NCBI GenBank assembly: GCA_038319625.1
Contig: JBBQDK010000086.1
Span: forward strand, 1 to 12,239
DNA: 12,239 bases
Direction: 5' to 3'
Source of the DNA: JBBQDK01 sp038319625
Lineage (GTDB): Bacteria > Pseudomonadota > Gammaproteobacteria > JBBQDK01
A program made the position numbers and the translations under genes. Under the pieces are notes generated by a model. It made no database searches. It saw only the letters and a list, made by a program, of their open reading frames with translations, and was not told the DNA's origin. Shown piece by piece: positions 7,024 through 12,239 of the stretch (positions within the stretch are counted from its first letter, which is position 1; every line of letters starts with the position of its first letter).

Positions 7024-7850
7024 ATCTCGATAATACCCTCAAACACGCGGCTGGCCGGTCCGGTCATGAATACCGGTTCGCCCTCACCCGCCCAGCTTAT
7101 CACAAGTTGCCCGCCGGGTAAGTCCACACTGACACGGTTGTCGAGCAGGCCCTGCACGTGGCCGGCCACGACGGCGGCACAAGCGCCGGTGCCGCAGGCC
7201 AGGGTTTCGCCGGCGCCGCGCTCGTAAACGCGCAGACGGATGTGATCGCGGGTCAGCACCTGCATGAAGCCGGCATTGGTGCGTTGCGGAAAGCGCGAGT
7301 GCGACTCGATGCGTGGACCGAGTGTCGCTACCGGTGCGCTGTCGACATTGTCGACGCGCAGCACCGCATGTGGATTGCCCATGGAGACCGCGCCGATTTC
7401 GAGCATCGTGTCATCGACATCCAGGTGATAGCGCATGGCGCGTGACGGGGCATCGAAGGGGATTTCTACGGGCTCCAGGCGCGGTACACCCATCTCGATG
7501 GTGATCTGGCCGTCCGCTTCCGTATGCAGCCGGATCAGCCCGGCAGCGGTTTCCACGTTGAGCACCGCTTTGTCACTGAGACCGGCCTCGCGCACATAAC
7601 GCGCGAAGCAGCGTGCGCCATTGCCGCATTGTTCCACTTCTCCGCCGTCGGCATTGTAGATACGGTAATGGAAATCGGCATCGGCGGCGTGCGCTGATTC
7701 GACGATTAATATCTGGTCGCAACCCACGCCATAACGCCGGTCGGCCAAGCGGCGCACCTGATCGGGTGTGAGCACGATCGCCTGCTGCGTGGCGTCGATG
7801 AGCACGAAGTCATTGCCGAGACCGTGCATCTTGGTGAAGTGGAGGCGCAT
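7020..7850 (-). CDS. dapF: Diaminopimelate epimerase
   Basis: DapF is a PLP-independent racemase that turns LL-diaminopimelate into meso-diaminopimelate for peptidoglycan and for LysA. The protein has 276 residues, the usual length. It starts MRLHFTKMHGLGNDF, a family signature. The two catalytic cysteines are Cys75 (EQCGNGARCFARY) and Cys219 (ACGTGACAAVVAG), one in each of the two similar half-domains; MGNPHAV (157-163) and the C-terminal GAGET are also present. The gene begins 71 nt after the methyltransferase stop. No Shine-Dalgarno is visible before the ATG, unusual for a cluster with coupled genes, while a possible promoter and inverted repeats lie just upstream. It overlaps DUF484 by 4 nt. 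Confidence 0.97.
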   Translation of the reverse strand: MRLHFTKMHGLGNDFVLIDATQQAIVLTPDQVRRLADRRYGVGCDQILIVESAHAADADFHYRIYNADGGEVEQCGNGARCFARYVREAGLSDKAVLNVETAAGLIRLHTEADGQITIEMGVPRLEPVEIPFDAPSRAMRYHLDVDDTMLEIGAVSMGNPHAVLRVDNVDSAPVATLGPRIESHSRFPQRTNAGFMQVLTRDHIRLRVYERGAGETLACGTGACAAVVAGHVQGLLDNRVSVDLPGGQLVISWAGEGEPVFMTGPASRVFEGIIEI

Positions 7851-7856
7851 GGCACA

Positions 7857-7908
7857 AGATTACCGGGGCGTGGCGAATTTGCAAGCGTGCAATGCCTGAC
7901 GTTGGCAT
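7857..7908 (-). promoter_or_regulatory. Possible dapF promoter with two inverted repeats
   Basis: Read on the minus strand, TTGCAA (7884-7879 side) and TAATCT (7862-7857) stand 16 nt apart. They match 4/6 and 3/6 of the sigma70 hexamers. The -35 lies in a perfect inverted repeat TTGCA-N4-TGCAA (7879-7892), and ATGCC-N7-GGCAT (7892-7908) is directly beside it. From this -10 a transcript would begin at or very near the dapF ATG. The match is weak, and the assignment rests mainly on the missing ribosome site and the repeats. Confidence 0.3.
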
Positions 7909-7921
7909 CGGGTAATCCGGC

Positions 7922-8590
7922 TTACGTTGGTATCAGGCCATGGACAATGAAGTGGCGGTCGCTGATGGTTTCGATGGTGAGCTGATCGAGGCCCGCCGTT
8001 TGTAATTGTGCGGCAATCTCAGCGGGTCGATAGGCCGCGCACAGAGAATTATAAAAGTCCTGGCGCAGGACCTCGGGTTCCCCGGTGGCATACCGCTCCA
8101 TCAACATCCGGGCTGTCGCCGTGCTGTCGGGGCGCGACAGATCCATGATGAAGACCGGCGCACCGGGCCGGGCGTAGCGGTTAATGCTGTGCCACAGCAC
8201 CTGTGGGTCGGTGAGGTGATGCAATAATGAGTTGCTGATCACCGCATCATAGCCGGTGCGCGGTAATGGCTCATTCGGCAGTCGAGCCCGTACCAGCGTG
8301 ATGCGCGCGTCGAGTTCGGCAGTACGGAGCGCCTCGGCGCCAAGCTCGAGCATGTGCGCGGCGCCATCCACGGCGTGCAGGGTGCAGTCCGGATAGGCCA
8401 GTGCGAAGCGTCGCGTGATGTCGCAAGGACCGCAGCCGAGATCAAGCACGCATCCGCGTATTGCCAGACCGGTGAAACAACGGCGGAACTGCGCGATGAA
8501 TTCGCTGTGCGGTTGCTCAAAATCCGCTTCTGCATAGGCGCGCGCCTGATCGGCATCGTCCATCAATTCAGGCTCGGGGATGCGTTGCAT
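7922..8590 (-). CDS. Class I SAM-dependent methyltransferase
   Basis: This 222-residue protein has a Rossmann-type methyltransferase core. Motif I is VLDLGCGPCDITRRFA (48-63), the SAM-binding glycine loop. The acidic end of strand 2 is Asp75 in LHAVDGA. Motif IV is DAVISNSLLHHLTDP (115-129), followed by RPGAPVFIMDLSRPDS. The HHL after motif IV and the overall shape resemble small-molecule methyltransferases of the UbiE/COQ5 type, but the substrate cannot be told. It sits between lysA (41 nt upstream) and dapF (71 nt downstream), a place where Pseudomonas-type clusters have no gene. No clear Shine-Dalgarno is visible before ATG 8590; the start MQRIPEPELMDDADQARAYAEAD looks natural for the family. 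Confidence 0.88.
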   Translation of the reverse strand: MQRIPEPELMDDADQARAYAEADFEQPHSEFIAQFRRCFTGLAIRGCVLDLGCGPCDITRRFALAYPDCTLHAVDGAAHMLELGAEALRTAELDARITLVRARLPNEPLPRTGYDAVISNSLLHHLTDPQVLWHSINRYARPGAPVFIMDLSRPDSTATARMLMERYATGEPEVLRQDFYNSLCAAYRPAEIAAQLQTAGLDQLTIETISDRHFIVHGLIPT

Positions 8591-8631
8591 GGTGTTTTAG
8601 TGACTGTTTAGAGCGCAGCGCGGAGTCCCGG

Positions 8632-9882
8632 TTATGCGGGTGGCAAGGGCGCTTCCCCGGTCAGCAGGTCATCGATGGTCTCGCGGCGGCGTATCAGGTG
8701 GATGCGCTTGCCGTCTACCATGACCTCGGCGGGTCGCGGCCGGGTGTTGTAATTGGAACTCATGGAAAAACCGTAGGCGCCCGCCGAGCGTACCGCGAGC
8801 AGATCACCGGCGGCGATGGCGAGCAGGCGGTCCTTGCCGAGGAAATCACCGGTCTCGCACACCGGACCGACCACATCGTAGATCCGCGCCGCAGGCGTGC
8901 CGGCCTGCACGGGCGTAATCGCCATCCAGGCATCGTACAGCGCCGGGCGGAGCAGATCGTTCATCGCCGCGTCGACCACCGCGAAATTCTTGTGAGAGTT
9001 GAGCTTGAGGAATTCGACGCGGGTCAGCAGCACGCCGGCATTGCCGACGATGGCGCGGCCCGGTTCGATCAGGATCTCTTCGGCACGACCCGCCAGAACC
9101 GTGCACAGTGCCTCGACATATTCGGCCGGCGTCGGCGGCTGTTCGTCGCGATAACGGATGCCGATACCACCACCGCAATCGATGTGCCGCAGCGTAATAC
9201 CACATGCGTTCAGCGCCTCGACCAGTTCCAGGACGCGCCGCATGGCATCGTCGAAGGGCGCCAGCTCGGTGAGTTGCGAGCCGATGTGACAATCGACACC
9301 GACAATCTCGATATGCGGCAGCAGCGCCGCGTGTTCGTAGACGGTTAGCGCCGCGCGGATATCAATGCCGAATTTGTTGTCTTTCAGTCCGGTGGAGATA
9401 TACGGGTGGGTCTGGGCATCGACGTCCGGATTGACGCGCAGCGATACCCGTGCGCGTTGACCGAGTTCGCCGGCGACGCTGTCGAGGCGCGCCAGTTCAG
9501 CTTCCGATTCGACGTTAAAGCAGGCGATGCCGAGTGTCAGGGCGCGGCGCATTTCCTCCGTGCTCTTGCCGACACCGGAAAACACCACACTGGCCGGGTC
9601 GCCGCCGGCGCGTAACACGCGTTCCAGTTCGCCGCCCGAGACGATATCAAAGCCGGCACCAAGATCCACCAGTAGCTTGAGCACGGCGAGATTGGAATTG
9701 GCCTTGACCGCATAGCAGACGCGGTGCGCGCGTGCGCCGAAGGCACTATCAAAGGCGTGATATTGTTGTTCGATGGCGGCGCGCGAGTAGACATAACAAG
9801 GTGTGCCGATTTGCGCGGCAATCTCAGTCAGCGGCACGTCTTCAGCACACAACTGGCCATCGCGGAGCGGAAAGTTCTCCAT
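8632..9882 (-). CDS. lysA: Diaminopimelate decarboxylase
   Basis: LysA is a PLP enzyme that decarboxylates meso-diaminopimelate to lysine, the last step of lysine synthesis. The protein has 416 residues, the usual length. Lys60 in CYAVKANSN forms the PLP Schiff base in the N-terminal TIM barrel; HIGSQ (199-203), CGGGIGI (236-242) and EPGRAIV (273-279) bind the cofactor phosphate and ring. Cys342 in VCETGDFLGKDR is the substrate-side cysteine from the partner subunit, and GAYGFSMSSNYN (368-379) is conserved. The start MENFPLRDGQ is chosen because the preceding in-frame codons overlap lptM and lack family character. The lptM stop and this ATG form TGA-AC-ATG, so translation is probably coupled; there is no strong ribosome site of its own. 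Confidence 0.96.
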   Translation of the reverse strand: MENFPLRDGQLCAEDVPLTEIAAQIGTPCYVYSRAAIEQQYHAFDSAFGARAHRVCYAVKANSNLAVLKLLVDLGAGFDIVSGGELERVLRAGGDPASVVFSGVGKSTEEMRRALTLGIACFNVESEAELARLDSVAGELGQRARVSLRVNPDVDAQTHPYISTGLKDNKFGIDIRAALTVYEHAALLPHIEIVGVDCHIGSQLTELAPFDDAMRRVLELVEALNACGITLRHIDCGGGIGIRYRDEQPPTPAEYVEALCTVLAGRAEEILIEPGRAIVGNAGVLLTRVEFLKLNSHKNFAVVDAAMNDLLRPALYDAWMAITPVQAGTPAARIYDVVGPVCETGDFLGKDRLLAIAAGDLLAVRSAGAYGFSMSSNYNTRPRPAEVMVDGKRIHLIRRRETIDDLLTGEAPLPPA

Positions 9883-9884
9883 GT

Positions 9885-10046
9885 TCAAGGCACGATCGGT
9901 ATGTCGGTGGATTTCTTTTTCTGTTGCTGCGTGCTGTCGTCCGGCAGGTACAGAGGACCTTTCTGACCGCAACCGGCCAGCAGCGCGGCAGTAGAGAGTG
10001 CGGTGATCAACAACCAGAGGGTGGATCTTGTCGGTGCAGTGTGCAT
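9885..10046 (-). CDS. lptM: LPS translocon maturation chaperone LptM (YifL-type lipoprotein)
   Basis: This small lipoprotein of 53 residues starts MHTAPTRSTLWLL. It has a hydrophobic signal and the lipobox LLAGC, with the lipidated cysteine followed by the family signature GQKGPLYLPDD. The tail is short, polar and Gln/Lys-rich. In E. coli LptM (YifL) binds the LptD/LptE translocon at the outer membrane and helps LptD mature; that role is taken from the family. Upstream in-frame codons reach 10142, but they add an arginine-rich segment that would spoil the signal peptide, so the internal ATG at 10046 is preferred. It heads the lysA-dapF-xerC cluster, as in Pseudomonas and many gammaproteobacteria, and ends 2 nt before lysA. 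Confidence 0.9.
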   Translation of the reverse strand: MHTAPTRSTLWLLITALSTAALLAGCGQKGPLYLPDDSTQQQKKKSTDIPIVP

Positions 10047-10076
10047 GGAATGGCCTGTGAGGTTGGCTGCCGACGC

Positions 10077-10082
10077 AGTATA
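10077..10082 (-). promoter_or_regulatory. Candidate -10 box for the lptM-lysA transcript
   Basis: On the minus strand TATACT (10082-10077) matches the sigma70 -10 at 5 of 6 positions and would place a start near 10070, about 24 nt before the lptM ATG. No good -35 stands 16-18 nt upstream; a GCCGC-N4-GCGGC inverted repeat (10084-10097) occupies that spacer. It is the best candidate in the divergent gap, but a weak one. Confidence 0.35.
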
Positions 10083-10171
10083 AGCCGCCCTTGCGGCGAA
10101 ACCTATGCTATCAACCCATGTCAACGGCATCCAGACACGCATAACTGATTCTCTCGGCGCTCTTGTTGTTG

Positions 10172-10201
10172 TTGGCGGTTCACTGATTTTCTGAGCATAA
10201 T
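10172..10201 (+). promoter_or_regulatory. Candidate promoter of the carboxylesterase gene
   Basis: TTGGCG (10172-10177) and CATAAT (10196-10201) are 18 nt apart and match 4/6 and 5/6 of the sigma70 hexamers. The expected start would fall at about 10208, at the ATG of 10209, implying a leaderless or nearly leaderless message. The hexamers overlap the alternative upstream ATG at 10200. Confidence 0.3.
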
Positions 10202-10208
10202 GCCCGCC

Positions 10209-10889
10209 ATGTCAGAATCTTTCCTGCCCGCTATCGAAATCTCCACGCGCGAACCCGTGCAGGGCAGTGTCATCTGGTTGCACGGCCTGGGTGCCGACGG
10301 TAATGACTTCGCCGGCATCGTGCCGGAACTGGCCTTGCCGGCAACGCTGGCGGTGCGTTTTATCTTTCCCCATGCCCCGCAGCGGCCGGTCACCATCAAC
10401 GGCGGCTATGTGATGCGTGCTTGGTATGACATTACAGCGCCGGACCTTTCGCAGGCGCAGGATGCAGAGGGAATCCGCGCCTCGGCGCAGACCGTGGCGG
10501 CGCTGGTCGCACGCGAGCAGGCACGCGGCGTGCCGGTCTCACGCATTGTGTTGGGTGGTTTTTCGCAGGGTGGGGCAATTGCCTTGCAGGCGGGTCTGCG
10601 CTTTCCGGAACGGTTGGCGGGCATCATGGCATTGTCCACCTATCTGCCTCTGGCCGGTACACTGGGCGCCGAGGCGCACAGTGCCAATGCCGGGCTGCCG
10701 GTTTTTATCGGTCATGGCCGCGACGATAGTGTGGTACCGCTGCTGCTGGCAGAGCGCACGCGCGATACCCTGACAAGGCTGGGCTATGCGGTAAATTGGC
10801 AGCAATACCCGATGGCGCATTCGGTGTGTCAGCAGGAACTGCGGGCAATCGGGGCCTGGCTGACGGCGTGTCTGATGCAGGCCGCCTGA
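10209..10889 (+). CDS. Alpha/beta-hydrolase carboxylesterase (phospholipase/carboxylesterase family, EstB-like)
   Basis: This serine esterase of the Abhydrolase_2 family, to which acyl-protein thioesterases and Pseudomonas carboxylesterase II belong, has 226 residues from the chosen start. Visible features are SVIWLHGLGADGND for the oxyanion loop, Ser119 in LGGFSQGGA, Asp173 in HGRDDSVVP and His204 in PMAHSV, forming a complete catalytic triad. It has no signal peptide and is expected in the cytoplasm; substrates are probably short-chain or thio-esters (family knowledge). The start at 10209 (MSESFLPA) gives the spacing to the HGLGAD loop usual in relatives. The in-frame ATG at 10200 is an alternative, and neither has a good ribosome site. 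It is transcribed away from lptM and converges on the lipoprotein gene across 63 nt. Confidence 0.93.
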   Translation: MSESFLPAIEISTREPVQGSVIWLHGLGADGNDFAGIVPELALPATLAVRFIFPHAPQRPVTINGGYVMRAWYDITAPDLSQAQDAEGIRASAQTVAALVAREQARGVPVSRIVLGGFSQGGAIALQAGLRFPERLAGIMALSTYLPLAGTLGAEAHSANAGLPVFIGHGRDDSVVPLLLAERTRDTLTRLGYAVNWQQYPMAHSVCQQELRAIGAWLTACLMQAA

Positions 10890-10952
10890 GGGACGCGATG
10901 GCGGGTTCGGAGCCCACCCTCGAGGTATGACGATGTTAGCAGCTGCTGTGTC

Positions 10953-11417
10953 TCAGTTGGTTGCCTGCCAGGTACCGTCCGGTTGGCGGCAGGCATTGCC
11001 GACGAGAGTTTCGTGACGGCCGTCGATCACGGCGTCGGTGGTGTATTTGCGGCACGGCTGTTGGGTGCTTTGACTGGTGTAGGTGTTGGTCGGCGTGACG
11101 GTATAGCTGTTGCCCGTATCCGGATTGTGCCAGGTGGCCGGTTCGTTGCGACGGTTGTATTCGAGGGCGTTCTGCGCCTTCATGCGGTCGGATTCGTCCA
11201 TGGTGCGGCCGATGGAGCCGCCGATCAGGACGCCGGCCAAGGTGCCGGCAATGATCGCGGCGGTGCGCCCGCTGCCACCGCCGACTTGCGAACCGAGTAC
11301 GCCACCGAGCACGGCACCGATGGCCTGGCCACCCTGTTCGTTGGTGGGGTTGGTGGCACAAGCGCTCAGGGTGACGACCAGGACGCTGCTGAGCACGGTA
11401 GCTACGAATTTCTGCAT
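10953..11417 (-). CDS. Glycine-zipper surface lipoprotein (17-kDa antigen / RT0821-Lpp0805 type)
   Basis: This lipoprotein has 154 residues. A signal MQKFVATVLSSVLVVTLSAC ends in the lipobox LSAC, with lipidated Cys20. A glycine-zipper stretch (29-71) follows, with GAVLGGVLGSQVGGG and AGTLAGVLIGGSIG forming two hydrophobic hairpin arms, then MDESDRMKAQNALE, typical of the Rickettsia 17-kDa antigen family. The C-terminal domain carries WHNPDTGNSYTVTP and PCRKYTTDAVIDG...ACRQPDGTW; Cys122 and Cys143 could pair as a disulfide. Such proteins sit in the outer membrane and some help envelope integrity, but the exact role is unknown. The start at 11417 is preferred over the ATG at 11423 because GGGAG (11429-11425) is 7 nt from the former and only 1 nt from the latter. 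It is downstream of, and on the same strand as, cyaA. Confidence 0.9.
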   Translation of the reverse strand: MQKFVATVLSSVLVVTLSACATNPTNEQGGQAIGAVLGGVLGSQVGGGSGRTAAIIAGTLAGVLIGGSIGRTMDESDRMKAQNALEYNRRNEPATWHNPDTGNSYTVTPTNTYTSQSTQQPCRKYTTDAVIDGRHETLVGNACRQPDGTWQATN

Positions 11418-11482
11418 GTTCATTCTCCCGATGTGATGCGCTGCTTCGCGGTATGAATTTACCGGATCGTTGGTCTGTGGAA

Positions 11483-11513
11483 ATTATACCCTAAGAACAG
11501 GTTATCGCCGCAA
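11483..11513 (-). promoter_or_regulatory. Promoter of the glycine-zipper lipoprotein gene
   Basis: A perfect TATAAT stands at 11488-11483 on the minus strand. The best upstream hexamer is TTGCGG (11513-11508), with a long 19-nt spacer. The predicted start, near 11476, gives a leader of about 59 nt before the ATG at 11417. The -35 overlaps the CGCCG-CAA-CGGCG hairpin. Confidence 0.5.
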
Positions 11514-11549
11514 CGGCGCGGTCGTGTCGACCGAGTTGGACAACACGAC
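11506..11549 (-). terminator. Two hairpins downstream of cyaA (terminator candidate)
   Basis: GTCGTGT (11521-11527) pairs perfectly with ACACGAC (11543-11549) across a 15-nt loop. It is followed in the direction of cyaA transcription by CGCCG-TTG-CGGCG (11518-11506). Only a mixed ATAACCTGTTCTT tract follows, so intrinsic termination would be partial. The second hairpin overlaps the -35 of the next gene. Confidence 0.4.
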
Positions 11550-11581
11550 ATGCTGCGGGTTCATTCAATTGCAGTGGCAGA

Positions 11582-12239
11582 TTAAAGATCGTTGAGGGCG
11601 TCGTTGAGCCGCTTCTCGATACGCTTCTTGTAATTGAGGAAGTGCACAGTCTGCAGACCACTGGACGCCTCGTTTCCGAGGGTAGTGCGGGAGATGTCGA
11701 TATCGGTAATGTAGATCGGATACAATTCGCCGCTGGCGCGCCGTGCCAGGATGTAACGAGCAACCTGCGAGTACAACTGCTCACCGAATTCCTGCGTGGA
11801 GAATTCGTGGTCGGCACAGTACATGGTCAGTTGCGTCGTGCCTTCCTGGCTCATGTCACCGATCACCTGGATATCGAAAAAGCCACGCTGCTGCCGGAAC
11901 GGATCAAGCGGCCGCTGATCGATTCGCCAACGACCGCCATCCATGGCTTGCACTTGGTAGAACTCGATAGGGTTGCTGAGCGTGACATCCGTGCCATGGC
12001 TGTAACGCAGGTCGCGTCGATGCAGTGCCGATTCCAGAAAGCGCCGGAACTGATTGAGCAGGGCCGGGGTATCGTATAACGGCAGGTTCTGATGGAACAG
12101 CGAGCCTTTCTCGTCGATGACATAGATGTCAGCCACCTTGCCGTTGACCCAGTAGAACAGCTGTACGACACCGGCCTTGTTGGCCTCGTAAATCTGCGGC
12201 AACGGGGTGTTGGTGAGTGTCTGCCGGTCGATGAATACC
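11582..12239 (-). CDS. cyaA: Class I adenylate cyclase, C-terminal part (5' end outside window)
   Basis: The frame is open from the right edge to TAA 11584-11582, giving 218 residues with no start in the window. An in-frame TTG at 12202 is not the start, because the frame runs on as VFIDRQTLTNTPLPQIYEAN. The segment VVQLFYWVNGKVADIYVIDE, the following KGSLFHQNLP and LLNQFRRFLES, and the end LNYKKRIEKRLNDALNDL resemble the C-terminal regulatory region of Pseudomonas-type class I adenylate cyclases. The catalytic domain, which makes cAMP from ATP, would lie outside the window. Support comes from position: cyaA is near the cyaY-lptM-lysA/dapF cluster in both E. coli and Pseudomonas. The C-terminal part governs response to the sugar phosphotransferase system in enterobacteria; that control is not evident here. 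Confidence 0.8.
   Translation of the reverse strand, partial: VFIDRQTLTNTPLPQIYEANKAGVVQLFYWVNGKVADIYVIDEKGSLFHQNLPLYDTPALLNQFRRFLESALHRRDLRYSHGTDVTLSNPIEFYQVQAMDGGRWRIDQRPLDPFRQQRGFFDIQVIGDMSQEGTTQLTMYCADHEFSTQEFGEQLYSQVARYILARRASGELYPIYITDIDISRTTLGNEASSGLQTVHFLNYKKRIEKRLNDALNDL

Noticed and set aside
8698..9348. Open frame antisense to lysA (about 216 codons)
   Set aside because: It is a shadow of lysA, whose motifs and length are complete on the minus strand.
9883..9972. N-terminal extension of the lysA frame
   Set aside because: The added 30 residues overlap lptM in another frame and have no counterpart in the LysA family; MENFPLRDGQ is the natural start.
10119..10124. TTGACA on the minus strand upstream of lptM
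   Set aside because: It is a perfect -35 hexamer but has no acceptable -10 at 16-18 nt, so no promoter is called from it.
10047..10142. N-terminal extension of the lptM frame
   Set aside because: It would place over 30 residues before the signal peptide and break the lipoprotein layout; the internal ATG at 10046 is more plausible.
10903..10915. Small hairpin between the converging esterase and lipoprotein genes
   Set aside because: Only five pairs including a G-T, with no T-run on either strand; too weak to call a terminator.

Overview
The window reads as chromosome of a GC-rich gammaproteobacterium. The strongest sign is a block on the minus strand, in transcription order lptM, lysA, a methyltransferase gene, dapF, a DUF484 gene and xerC. 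It matches the lptM-(lysA)-dapF-DUF484-xerC cluster known from Pseudomonas and enterobacteria. The C-terminus of a class I adenylate cyclase (cyaA) lies a short distance upstream, as expected from that neighbourhood. No mobile element, CRISPR array, tRNA or rRNA was recognised.

Layout. (1) 1-3595, plus strand: the 3' part of a bifunctional sucrose-phosphate synthase/phosphatase gene, overlapped by 4 nt by a complete sucrose synthase gene. Together they can make sucrose from UDP-glucose and fructose-6-phosphate and convert it reversibly to NDP-glucose and fructose. This pairing is known from some chemolithoautotrophic proteobacteria (Nitrosomonas, Thiobacillus, Acidithiobacillus), so a nitrifier or sulfur-oxidiser-like lifestyle is possible but is inference. 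(2) 3596-4972, plus strand: a gap with two small hairpins, an unrecognised 283-residue protein, and a small VOC-fold protein 13 nt downstream. (3) 4973-5371: a gene-free stretch between converging genes. It holds an 8-bp hairpin with a GAAA loop and a REP/BIME-like inverted repeat pair. (4) 5372-10046, minus strand: the lptM to xerC cluster, tightly packed (2-nt gap, 4-nt overlap, 1-nt overlap) except around the inserted methyltransferase. (5) 10209-10889, plus strand: an alpha/beta-hydrolase carboxylesterase, divergent from lptM. (6) 10953-11417, minus strand: a glycine-zipper outer-membrane lipoprotein with a good promoter and Shine-Dalgarno. (7) 11582 to the right edge, minus strand: the cyaA C-terminus.

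How the genes work together. LysA and DapF are the two last steps of the diaminopimelate route (LL-DAP to meso-DAP, then lysine). XerC resolves chromosome dimers, and LptM assists assembly of the LPS transporter LptD. The sucrose genes form a separate module for compatible solute or carbon storage. I see no clearly undescribed system. The points most worth following are the methyltransferase between lysA and dapF, the inverted repeats just upstream of dapF, the unrecognised gene after sucrose synthase, and the BIME-like element.
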